From contig NZ_CP080521.1 of NCBI RefSeq assembly GCF_019468565.1, forward strand, positions 4,526,001 through 4,590,000: a stretch of 64,000 bases of DNA. The letters run 5' to 3'. Shown here piece after piece: positions 43,716-51,267 of this stretch. The position numbers and the translations under genes were made by a program. The notes below the pieces were generated by a model. It saw only the letters and a list, made by a program, of their open reading frames with translations, searched no databases and had not been told where the DNA came from. Numbering within the stretch: position 1 is the first letter of the stretch; every line of letters begins with the position of its first letter. Source of the stretch: Pseudonocardia sp. DSM 110487 (GTDB taxonomy: Bacteria > Actinomycetota > Actinomycetes > Mycobacteriales > Pseudonocardiaceae).

Positions 43716-44366
43716 GTGAGCGTGGCAGGACCGGCGGGACGCGGGCGCCCGATGCGCAGAGGTCGCGGCCTGCTCGATCGGCAGGCGATCGTGGCCGCGG
43801 CCCTCGCGGTGGCCCGCACCGAGGGCCTGCCCGCCGTGACGATGCGCCGGATCGCCGAAGAGCTCGGGTGCGGGCCGATGTCGCTGTACCGCCACGTCGC
43901 CGACCGCGACGCGCTGGTGCTGGAGATGCTCGACGTCGTCGCGGCCGGGATCGACATCCCGCCACCGTCGCCCGACCCGCGCGAGGAGCTGACCGGCCTG
44001 CTCACCGCCGTGCACTCCGCGCTCGCGGTGGACCACTGGGCCGTTCTTCCGCTGATCGCCGAGGGGAAGTCGAGCCCCCTCATCCTGCCCGTGCTCGACA
44101 GGGCACTCGCGGCGCTCACGAGCAGCGGGCTGACCGGACGATCGCGCCTTGCCGTGCACCAGATGCTGTGGCAGTACGTCTTCGGCGAGCTGCTCTGGAC
44201 CCACCACGACCAGCCGGACTCCCAGGGCAAGCGCATGGTGCGCGCGGCTCCCGCGGACGCCTTCCCCGTGGTCGCGGACGCCGTGCGCAGCGCGGGCGGC
44301 CACCCGGCCGAGAACTTCCCCGACAACCTCCAGCGGCTGCTCGACGGCGTGCTCGCCCCACGATGA
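43716..44366 (+). CDS. TetR-family regulator (TetR_C_1 type)
   Basis: 216 aa. The helix-turn-helix TMRRIAEELGCGPMSLYRHVADRDALVLEMLD and the following helical domain with HWAVLPLIAEG belong to the group close to classical TetR. It follows the MFS gene by seven bases and is probably co-transcribed, controlling the operon from its 3' end. I saw no obvious palindrome directly upstream of this gene. Confidence 0.88.
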   Translation: MSVAGPAGRGRPMRRGRGLLDRQAIVAAALAVARTEGLPAVTMRRIAEELGCGPMSLYRHVADRDALVLEMLDVVAAGIDIPPPSPDPREELTGLLTAVHSALAVDHWAVLPLIAEGKSSPLILPVLDRALAALTSSGLTGRSRLAVHQMLWQYVFGELLWTHHDQPDSQGKRMVRAAPADAFPVVADAVRSAGGHPAENFPDNLQRLLDGVLAPR

Positions 44367-44443
44367 GCGGCACGCCGGCGCACCGTTACGGCAGCAGCTG
44401 ACGGGGGTACGCCGGAGGCAGGTTCGAACCTCGGGAGCAGACG

Positions 44444-44983
44444 ATGCTGAACCGGTTTGTCCGGCGACCCCCTCCCCGGCGGCCGGCGCCGCCTCCGGTG
44501 CTGTTCGTGGCGGCGGCAGCGGTGCTGGGCGCCCTGTGCGGAGCTGTGGCGGAGTACCTGCTCGATCCGGCTCGCGGGCACGCCCGCCGGGCCGGGCTGC
44601 GGGAGCGGTCGGCTGCGGCGGGCCGCCGCACCGCGAAGCGGGCCCGGCGCACGGCGACGAGGAACGCGGCGTACCTGCGCGGCAGAGCCCATCGGGTGGG
44701 GCACCGGCTGAGCCCTTCCCACCCGCCAGTGGACGATCGCACGCTGGTGGACCGCGTGCGGAGCGAGGTGTTCGGCCGCAGGCGCTTCGGTCACCTCTCG
44801 GTGAACATCGACGCGGTCGACGGCGTGGTCACGCTCCGCGGGCAGCTCGACGACCCGGCCACCATCCGCGATCTCGCGGTCGCCGTCGGGAAGGTGGCGG
44901 GCGTGCGCCAGGTCGAGAACATGCTGCACACCCCGGACACCGTGGCCCCCAACGTCATCGGCCTGCAACGGTCGGAGCGCTGA
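44444..44983 (+). CDS. BON-domain membrane-anchored protein
   Basis: 179 aa. One N-terminal membrane helix (PPVLFVAAAAVLGALCGAVAEYLL) ends in LDPARGHARR, the usual junction in YtxH-like actinobacterial proteins. A very basic segment follows, then a BON domain (~105-165) with LVDRVRSEVFGRRRFGHLSVNIDAVDGVVTLRGQL. BON domains bind phospholipid. GGGAG precedes ATG 44444 at a good distance. It appears monocistronic. Confidence 0.83.
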   Translation: MLNRFVRRPPPRRPAPPPVLFVAAAAVLGALCGAVAEYLLDPARGHARRAGLRERSAAAGRRTAKRARRTATRNAAYLRGRAHRVGHRLSPSHPPVDDRTLVDRVRSEVFGRRRFGHLSVNIDAVDGVVTLRGQLDDPATIRDLAVAVGKVAGVRQVENMLHTPDTVAPNVIGLQRSER

Positions 44984-45032
44984 CCCGGGAATTCAGTTGT
45001 CCGTCGGACGGGCGGCGCGCTCGAATGGCGCC

Positions 45033-45791
45033 GTGCCCTTCGACGCGATGTCCTTCGACCCGCGCACGAGCTTCGGCCCGATGGTCGCGGCCACCTACGA
45101 CGAGCAGCCAACGGGCGACGAGGAGGCCGCCGTCGCCCGCCTCGCCCAGCTGGCGGGGGACGGGCCTGCGCTGGAGCTCGCGATCGGCACCGGCCGGATC
45201 GCGCTGCCGCTCGCCGCGACCGGCCTGCGCGTGGACGGCATCGAACTGTCCCAGTCGATGATCGAGCAGCTGCGGGCGAAGCCGGGAGGCGACGCGCTCG
45301 CCGTCACCTGCGGCGACATGGCCGTCGTAGAGCTGCCGGACCGCTACCGGCTCGTCTACATCGTGTTCAACTCGCTGATGAACCTGCTCACCCAGGACGA
45401 GCAGGTCGAGTGCGTGGCCAATGCCGCACGCCACCTCACCGACGACGGTGTGTTCGTCGTGGAGAACGTCGTGCCCGACCCGATGTACGGCCTGCGCCAG
45501 GAGCGCGACGGCATTGACCAGTACGTCGATGCGATGCACATCGCCGCCGACCGCGTCTCCGTCGAGGCCGGGCGCTTCGACCGGGTCACCCAGCGCGTCG
45601 ACAAGTGCCACATCGGGTTCACCGGTGAGGGCATTCAGCTCCACCCGCTCGCGCTGCGCTACGTCTGGCCGAGCGAGCTGGACCTCATGGCCCGGCTCGC
45701 CGGTCTGCGGTTGCGGGCCCGCTGGGGTGGCTGGTCGGGCGAGCCGTTCGACGCGCGCAGCGTGCGGCACGTGTCGGTCTACGGCCGCTGA
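45033..45791 (+). CDS. Class-I SAM-dependent methyltransferase
   Basis: About 252 aa. SAM-binding motif I is LELAIGTGRIALPLA, the acidic loop is VDGIELSQSM, and motif III/IV region is VVELPDRYRLVYIVFNSLMNLL. The type-11/25 layout with a beta-rich C-terminal substrate region resembles sugar or natural-product methyltransferases. GTG 45033 or ATG 45048 could start it; neither has a clear Shine-Dalgarno. Confidence 0.83.
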   Translation: MPFDAMSFDPRTSFGPMVAATYDEQPTGDEEAAVARLAQLAGDGPALELAIGTGRIALPLAATGLRVDGIELSQSMIEQLRAKPGGDALAVTCGDMAVVELPDRYRLVYIVFNSLMNLLTQDEQVECVANAARHLTDDGVFVVENVVPDPMYGLRQERDGIDQYVDAMHIAADRVSVEAGRFDRVTQRVDKCHIGFTGEGIQLHPLALRYVWPSELDLMARLAGLRLRARWGGWSGEPFDARSVRHVSVYGR

Positions 45792-45798
45792 TCAACCG

Positions 45799-46776
45799 TC
45801 ATCCGGGCACGTACCGCGCGCGGTAGTCGCGCAGGCGGCCCAGCCCGGCGGGTGACGCCGCACCGGTGACGACGGTGCCCTCGCCGAGCAGCACCGCGGA
45901 GAGGTCGTCGAGCACCCAGAGGGTGCCGAGCGCGCACGACATCGTCGCCCACCGAATCGCGTCCACCTCGACCACGCGGCCGTCCCGAACGGCACCGAGC
46001 CGTTGCCAGAGCGGCTGGTCGCGCAGGAAGGTGGGGTCGGCGGTCGGCCCGGTGAGGAGCAGGACGAGGTCGGCGTCGTGCTCGCCGATGCGCTCGGCCG
46101 ACACCGGGACGAACGGCGTGGCCGGGTCGGTGAGGCCCCGCTGGGCCGCGGGCCGCGGCAGGCCCAGCGCCCCCACGACGGTGCCCGCGGGCGTCCCGGC
46201 GCCGAGCAGGTAGAGCGACTGTCCGTCGAGACCGGGCGACAGCACCGACACCGTGGGCGGCGAGCCCGTGCGCAGCCGTGCGGCGAGCTCGGTGGTCCGG
46301 CGGTGCACGTCGTCGAGGAGATTGCTCGCGTCGGCCCTCATCCCGGCGGCGAGCGCGCGGCAGTCGGCCTCGTGGTCGCCCGTGCGCTCGACGGCGTGCA
46401 GGGCCGCGAGCCCGGCGAGGACCGGCTCGGTGTCGGCGGAGCGGAAGCCGACGAGCCGATCCGGCCGCAGCGCGGCCAGCCGTTCGACATCGATCCCGCC
46501 GCCCGCGCCGGACACGTCGGCCACCGCGGTGGCCTGGATCTGCTCGATGGCCTGCAGGAGCGGGTCGACGGCGAGGAAGGCGGCGGTGCCGACCTGGTGC
46601 GGGCCCAGGAGCAGCGCCAACGCCGCGGTGGCTCCGTCGAGCGTGACCAGCCGACCGGTCGAACCGCTGTCCCGGCCGCCGCTCGCGCACGCCGCGAGTG
46701 CGCCGCCGGCCGCGGCGACGAGCAACGATCGCCGGGCCAGCATCCGGCGGGCATGGGCTGGGGCGGTCGACGTCAC
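45799..46776 (-). CDS. Iron-siderophore/cobalamin-type ABC binding protein (FecB/FhuD fold)
   Basis: 325-aa lipoprotein: Tat-like RR leader (LARRSLLVAAAGGALAAC) with lipobox LAAC, then a periplasmic-binding type-III fold (VDVERL-AALRPDRLVGF, PVSAERIGEHDADLVLLLTG, PLWQRLGAVRDGRVVEVD). It probably binds a ferric siderophore or related chelate. No FecCD permease or ATPase is next to it, so it must use a transporter encoded elsewhere, or conceivably the IrtAB-like pair at 38876-42456. Confidence 0.84.
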   Translation of the reverse strand: MTSTAPAHARRMLARRSLLVAAAGGALAACASGGRDSGSTGRLVTLDGATAALALLLGPHQVGTAAFLAVDPLLQAIEQIQATAVADVSGAGGGIDVERLAALRPDRLVGFRSADTEPVLAGLAALHAVERTGDHEADCRALAAGMRADASNLLDDVHRRTTELAARLRTGSPPTVSVLSPGLDGQSLYLLGAGTPAGTVVGALGLPRPAAQRGLTDPATPFVPVSAERIGEHDADLVLLLTGPTADPTFLRDQPLWQRLGAVRDGRVVEVDAIRWATMSCALGTLWVLDDLSAVLLGEGTVVTGAASPAGLGRLRDYRARYVPG

Positions 46777-46857
46777 GGTTCTCCTCCGGGCCGGTGGGCC
46801 ACCGGGCCGGCGGCGCCTGCCACGGAGGTCGTCGTGGCGCCCGCTCCGGTTCCTGGG

Positions 46858-47472
46858 TCAGGGCGGCCCGAGTACGTCCGGGGTGGCGAGGGCGCGTGCG
46901 GTCGCGGCGACGTACTCCTCGGAGGCCTGCTCGGCCAGGCCGAGGACGACGCCCTGCACGAGACCGACCAGGAGCGTCCTGAGGGCGGTGGCGAGGCGCT
47001 GTGCCTGCCGCCTCGTCAGCGCGGTGCCGCGGTGCGAGCGGCCGGTGAACAGCGTGGCGAGCCGCTCCTGCTGCTCCCGGACGGAGGCGGCGAGCCTGGC
47101 CTGAAGGTCGGGGTCGCGTAGGGCAGTGTCCTGCAGGCTGATCTCGAACGACAGGTGCCCCAGAGCGTCGGGGTCCTCGCCGAGGTCGCGGTAGTGCCGG
47201 GCGACCGCCTCGACGGCGTCCAGCAGGTCCAGGTCGGCCGGGACGGCCTGCTCGATCCGGTCGTAGTGCGGGTCGACGTGCTCGGTGACCAGGGCGGCCA
47301 GCAGCCCGTTCTTGCTGCCGAAGAGCGAGTAGACCGCGCCGGTGGTCAGGCCGGCCTGCTCGGTGATCTCGTCCAGCCGGGCGCGGTGGCCCTCCTTGGC
47401 GACGATCCGGCGCGCGGCGTCGAGCAGCGCGCGGCGGTTGCGTTCCTTCGCCTCCGCCCTTGTCACTCTCAT
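46858..47472 (-). CDS. TetR-family regulator
   Basis: 204 aa with helix-turn-helix RLDEITEQAGLTTGAVYSLFGSKNGLLAALV and a helical effector domain. It diverges from the M14 peptidase gene with only 26 bases between start codons. Confidence 0.88.
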   Translation of the reverse strand: MRVTRAEAKERNRRALLDAARRIVAKEGHRARLDEITEQAGLTTGAVYSLFGSKNGLLAALVTEHVDPHYDRIEQAVPADLDLLDAVEAVARHYRDLGEDPDALGHLSFEISLQDTALRDPDLQARLAASVREQQERLATLFTGRSHRGTALTRRQAQRLATALRTLLVGLVQGVVLGLAEQASEEYVAATARALATPDVLGPP

Positions 47473-47498
47473 AAGCGGATTATTACAGTAACTGGATT
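47473..47498. promoter_or_regulatory. Very short divergent promoter region, TetR/M14
   Basis: Within 26 bp lie a direct repeat GGATTAT (47478-47484 and 47494-47500) and the palindrome TTAC-A-GTAA (47483-47491). The region is AT-rich against its surroundings. There is no room for a ribosome-binding site on either side, so leaderless transcripts are likely in both directions. Confidence 0.5.
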
Positions 47499-48869
47499 AT
47501 GAAGCTCGCCGAGTGCATGCGTCAGGTGCCCGATTTCGCGGCCTTCCCGTCGGTGGACGACCTCCATGCCGACCTCGACGCCCTGGTTGCCGCCCACCCC
47601 GATCTGGTGCGGGTGCGGCGGATCGGGACGTCGCGGCTGGGGGAGCCGCTGCGCGTGCTGACCGTCGGCGACGGTCCGGCCGACGCCGTCGTCATCGGCG
47701 GGCCACACCCCAACGAACCGGTCGGCGGCCTCACCGTCGCCGTACTGGCCTCGCTGCTGTGCCGGGACGCCGCGCTGCGCGCGGAACTGGGGTACCGCTG
47801 GCACCTCCTCCCGTGCGCGGACCCCGACGGCGCCCGGCTCAACGAGGGCTGGTTCGGCACGCCGGGCGACCGCCGTGCCTACGCCGAGCACTTCTACCGC
47901 CCCGACCCCGTCGAACAGGTCGAGTGGACGTTCCCACTGGCCGGCACGGACTACTGGTTCGACCGGACGCTTCCGGAGACCGCGGCGCTGATGCGGTTGA
48001 TGGACGAGGTGGAGCCGTCGCTCGTGTGCTCGCTGCACAACGGGGAGCACCAGGGGGTCTTCTTCTACCTCAACCGCGACGACCCGGAGCTCGCCCGTCA
48101 GCTCGCCGAGCTGGCGGCCATCGAGGGGCTGCCGCTGCACCACGGCGAACCGGAGCTGCCGGGCTCACGGCTGATCGCCCCGGCCGTCTACTCCACGCAC
48201 GACGGTGCGCGCGTTGGCGCGATGTTCGGGGCGGGCGCGGGCAGCGCCGACTACGCCGCTCGGTTCGGTGCGCTGCACATCGTGCCGGAGGTGCCCATGT
48301 GGGCCGACCAGCGCGTGGCCGACCGGAGCGAGACCGGCACCGGACGCCAACAGCTGGTGGCGAGCGGCGCGGCGGCCCGGTGGGAAGCGCTCGACACGCT
48401 GGATGCCGCATTCGCGGCCGTTGCGGACGATCTGACCGTTCGATCGCCGTTCGAGCGCTCGCTGCGCGCCACGCTCGGCACCTTCCGCACGCTCGTCGAG
48501 CAACGCGAAGCCCCGTCCGGCGAGGACCGGCTCGCCACGGTGGCGGAGGAGTTCGACCACCGGCAGGCGCTGCACCTGCTCCGGCTCCGCCTGCTCGGCA
48601 CCTTCCTGCGCATGCTCGACGCCGAGATCGCCGCGGGCAGCCCGACGCCCGCCGTGCGCAGTCAGCGGCGCGTGCTCGGGGACACCTTCGACCGGTGGGT
48701 GGGGGAGGCCGTTGCCGACACCCCCGGCCCGCCCATCGAGGTCCGCAGGCCGGTGGCGGTGCAGCTGGGCGCGGTCCTGCTCGCCGCCGCCCGGGCCACC
48801 ACCCAGGCCCGCGAGTCGGACCGGACAGCGACGGGCAGGTCGATGGCGAGGAGCGCCGAAATCGCTTGA
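47499..48869 (+). CDS. M14-family zinc carboxypeptidase-like protein
   Basis: 456-aa cytoplasmic member of the M14 metallopeptidase clan. Zinc ligands H70 and E73 lie in GGPHPNEP, and the third histidine in SLHNGEH. ADPDGARLNEGWF matches the N-R substrate region, and a glutamate in IVPEVPMW is a candidate general base. A helical C-terminal extension of ~170 residues is present. There is no signal peptide, so it probably trims an intracellular peptide or amide. It lies opposite a TetR gene that probably controls it. Confidence 0.85.
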   Translation: MKLAECMRQVPDFAAFPSVDDLHADLDALVAAHPDLVRVRRIGTSRLGEPLRVLTVGDGPADAVVIGGPHPNEPVGGLTVAVLASLLCRDAALRAELGYRWHLLPCADPDGARLNEGWFGTPGDRRAYAEHFYRPDPVEQVEWTFPLAGTDYWFDRTLPETAALMRLMDEVEPSLVCSLHNGEHQGVFFYLNRDDPELARQLAELAAIEGLPLHHGEPELPGSRLIAPAVYSTHDGARVGAMFGAGAGSADYAARFGALHIVPEVPMWADQRVADRSETGTGRQQLVASGAAARWEALDTLDAAFAAVADDLTVRSPFERSLRATLGTFRTLVEQREAPSGEDRLATVAEEFDHRQALHLLRLRLLGTFLRMLDAEIAAGSPTPAVRSQRRVLGDTFDRWVGEAVADTPGPPIEVRRPVAVQLGAVLLAAARATTQARESDRTATGRSMARSAEIA

Positions 48870-48919
48870 TCGGCCGAGCGCGCTTTCTCCAGACTCGCCT
48901 CCGATGGAGGAGATCGATC

Positions 48920-49846
48920 GTGCTCACGCCGCCTGAGCGGGTCGCAGGCGCCGACGTGCTCGACGTGGTGCGCACGCACTGGCTCGACGGCGCGGCGACG
49001 GCCGTTCACCTCCCGGTGGGATTCGGCGCCCACCACTGGGAGGTCGGCGACGGCGCGGGGCACCGCCTGTTCGTCACGCTCGACGCACTGGGGGAGCGGC
49101 ACTCCGCGGAGTCGCTCGAAGGCGCGTACGCGGGCGCGGCGGCGCTGGCGCGCGCGGGGCTACGCGCGGTCTGGCCCTCGATTCCGGCGCGGTCGGGCAC
49201 GTTCACGGTGCCGTTCGGCGACGGGAGGATCAGCGCCACGGGCTGGCTGGAGGGCCGGACGCCCACCGAGGCGGAGGCCGCCGCGCCCGAGCACGTCGAC
49301 GAGGTCCTCGCGGTGCTGAAGGCTCTGCACGGGTTCTTCCTGCCGCGCGGCATCCCGGAGTGGGCTCCGCGGGTCGGCACCGACTTCCCGCGCCGGCTCC
49401 GGGAGCGGACCGCCACGCCGTGGGCACGCGGCCCGTTCGGCGAGGAAGCCAGGTCGGCCATCGTCGACCGGCTCCCCGACGCCGAGCGCTGGACGCGCCG
49501 CTACCTCGCACTCGCCGACGAGGCGCACCAGCACCGGGACGGCTGGGTCGCCACCCACGGGGAGCCGAACTACTCCAACCAGGTCGTCACACCGGACGGG
49601 CTGCGGCTGGTCGACTGGGAGTCCCTCTCCCTCGCGCCGCGGGAGCGCGACCTCGTCGACGCCGTCGACAGCGGCGCGGCGACCGTCGACGCGCTGGGCG
49701 CCCGGGAACCGATGCTGGAACTCTTCCGGCTCGACTGGCGGCTGTCGGAGATCGACGCGTACGCCGCATGGTTCAGCGGGCCGCACGGCCGCAGCAGCGA
49801 CGACCGCACCGCACTCGGGGGCCTCTACGAGGAGCTGAAGGTCTGA
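48920..49846 (+). CDS. Aminoglycoside-phosphotransferase-fold kinase
   Basis: 308-aa protein kinase-like enzyme. The catalytic loop ATHGEPNYSNQVV (family HGDxxxxN, here HGEPNYSN) and the metal-binding LRLVDWESL (DxD/DWE) are intact; the N-terminal lobe is divergent. Such proteins phosphorylate aminoglycosides, homoserine, choline or many unknown alcohols. GTG 48920 has GGAGGAG (48906-48912) seven bases upstream. It follows the M14 gene by 50 bases. Confidence 0.82.
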   Translation: MLTPPERVAGADVLDVVRTHWLDGAATAVHLPVGFGAHHWEVGDGAGHRLFVTLDALGERHSAESLEGAYAGAAALARAGLRAVWPSIPARSGTFTVPFGDGRISATGWLEGRTPTEAEAAAPEHVDEVLAVLKALHGFFLPRGIPEWAPRVGTDFPRRLRERTATPWARGPFGEEARSAIVDRLPDAERWTRRYLALADEAHQHRDGWVATHGEPNYSNQVVTPDGLRLVDWESLSLAPRERDLVDAVDSGAATVDALGAREPMLELFRLDWRLSEIDAYAAWFSGPHGRSSDDRTALGGLYEELKV

Positions 49847-49853
49847 CGCCGCG

Positions 49854-50249
49854 TCACGGCGCCCAGACGCCGGCCGCGGTCCCGCGGGCGACGTGCTGGG
49901 CGTAGGTCTCGACCTTGCCGGAGATCACGTCGAGGGCGTCCGCCAGCGCAGTCATCCGGGCCCGGACGCGCTCCTCGTGACGGCGCAGGAGCTCCAGGCG
50001 TTCGGCCTCGTTGCCGGTGCCCTGGCGCACGAGCGTGGCGAACCGGCGGATCTCGGCGAGCGGCATGTCCGACTCGCGCAGGCGGCGGCAGATCTCCAGC
50101 CATGCGACGTCGGTGTCGTCGTAGGCACGCCTGCCGCCGTGCCGCCGCACCGGCGAGATCATGAGGCCGTCCCGCTCGTAGAACCGCAGCGTGTCGATGC
50201 TCAGCCCGGTGCGGGCGGCGACGTCGCCGATCGTGAGATGGTCGTCCAC
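49854..50249 (-). CDS. MerR-family transcriptional activator
   Basis: 131 aa: N-terminal winged helix (LTIGDVAARTGLSIDTLRFYERDGLM) with RRAYDDTDVAWLEICRRLRESDMPLAEIRRF, then a coiled-coil dimerisation helix. The short C-terminus lacks the metal-binding cysteines of MerR/CueR, so it senses something else; this SoxR/AdhR-like type often goes with reductases. It diverges from an SDR gene whose promoter has a perfect MerR operator. Confidence 0.9.
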   Translation of the reverse strand: MDDHLTIGDVAARTGLSIDTLRFYERDGLMISPVRRHGGRRAYDDTDVAWLEICRRLRESDMPLAEIRRFATLVRQGTGNEAERLELLRRHEERVRARMTALADALDVISGKVETYAQHVARGTAAGVWAP

Positions 50250-50272
50250 CCCGCCAAGGGTAGATCGCGGGT

Positions 50273-50303
50273 TTGACCTGGAGCGTTCTCCAGGTCATAG
50301 CGT
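50273..50303 (+). promoter_or_regulatory. MerR-type promoter with operator in a 19-bp spacer
   Basis: -35 TTGACC (50273-50278) and -10 TAGCGT (50298-50303) are 19 bp apart, the overlong spacing typical of MerR promoters. The dyad GACCTGGAG-CGTT-CTCCAGGTC (50275-50296) has perfect 9-base arms. The expected transcription start falls at the ATG at 50311, which suggests a leaderless mRNA. Confidence 0.85.
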
Positions 50304-50310
50304 CGACCGC

Positions 50311-51267
50311 ATGAAGATGATCACGACGATCCAGCGGCCGATCGGCTCCGGCTTCGGACCGGCGAGCACCGCGGCGGAGGTCCTGCGCGGCATCGACCTG
50401 TCCGGCAAGCTCGCCCTCGTCACCGGCGGCTACTCCGGCATCGGGTTGGAGACCACGCGCGCGCTGGCGGCGGCGGGCGCGCACGTCGCCGTCCCCGCTC
50501 GCCGGCCCGCGGTCGCCGCGGCGGCCCTTCCCGGCGCCGAGGTCGACGAGCTGGACCTCGCCGATCTCGCGAGCGTGGACCGCTTCGCGGAGCGGTTCCT
50601 CGCCTCGGGGCGCGCACTCGACATCGCGGTCCTGAACGCCGGGATCATGGCGAGCCCCGAGACGCGCGTCGGCCCGGGCTGGGAAGCGCAGTTCGCCATC
50701 AACCACCTCGGTCACTTCGCCCTGGTCAACCGCCTGTCGCCGGCATTGCGGCCCGGCGCGCGCATCGTCGGGGTCTCCTCGACCGGCCACCACCTCTCCG
50801 CGATCCGCTGGGACGACGTCCACATCACCCGGGGCTATGACAAGTGGCTCGCCTACGCGCAGGCCAAGACGGCCGTGGCGCTCACCGCCGTGCACCTCGA
50901 CCGGCTAGGGCGCGCGGCCGGGGTGCGGGCGTTCGCCGTGCACCCCGGCGCAATCCTCACACCGTTGCAGCGGCACCTCGACCGGGCCGAGATGGTCGAG
51001 GCCGGATGGGTGGACGAGCGCGGCACCCTGGTCGCGACGCACTTCAAGACTGCGGAGCAGGGCGCGGCCACCCAGGTATGGGCGGCCACGTCGCCGCAGC
51101 TCGCCGACCTCGGCGGGGTGTTCTGCCAGGACTGTGACATTGCCCCGATGACCGACCACGTCGACATGGACGCAGGCGGCGTGATGGCCCACGCCGCCGA
51201 CCCCGACGAGGCCGCGCGGTTGTGGGCTCTGTCCGCCGAGCTCACCGGGGTCACGTGGCCGGGGTGA
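50311..51267 (+). CDS. Short-chain dehydrogenase/reductase
   Basis: 318-aa NAD(P)-dependent oxidoreductase of the retinol-dehydrogenase/WW-oxidoreductase-like group. The cofactor motif is TGGYSGIGLET; NAG follows in AVLNAGIM; catalytic residues are S in VSSTGHH and a Y-x-x-x-K read as YAQAKTAV. The longer C-terminus and CQDCDI segment are usual for this group. It is the clear target of the divergent MerR protein. Its end overlaps the converging PEP-utilising gene by 17 bases. Confidence 0.9.
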   Translation: MKMITTIQRPIGSGFGPASTAAEVLRGIDLSGKLALVTGGYSGIGLETTRALAAAGAHVAVPARRPAVAAAALPGAEVDELDLADLASVDRFAERFLASGRALDIAVLNAGIMASPETRVGPGWEAQFAINHLGHFALVNRLSPALRPGARIVGVSSTGHHLSAIRWDDVHITRGYDKWLAYAQAKTAVALTAVHLDRLGRAAGVRAFAVHPGAILTPLQRHLDRAEMVEAGWVDERGTLVATHFKTAEQGAATQVWAATSPQLADLGGVFCQDCDIAPMTDHVDMDAGGVMAHAADPDEAARLWALSAELTGVTWPG

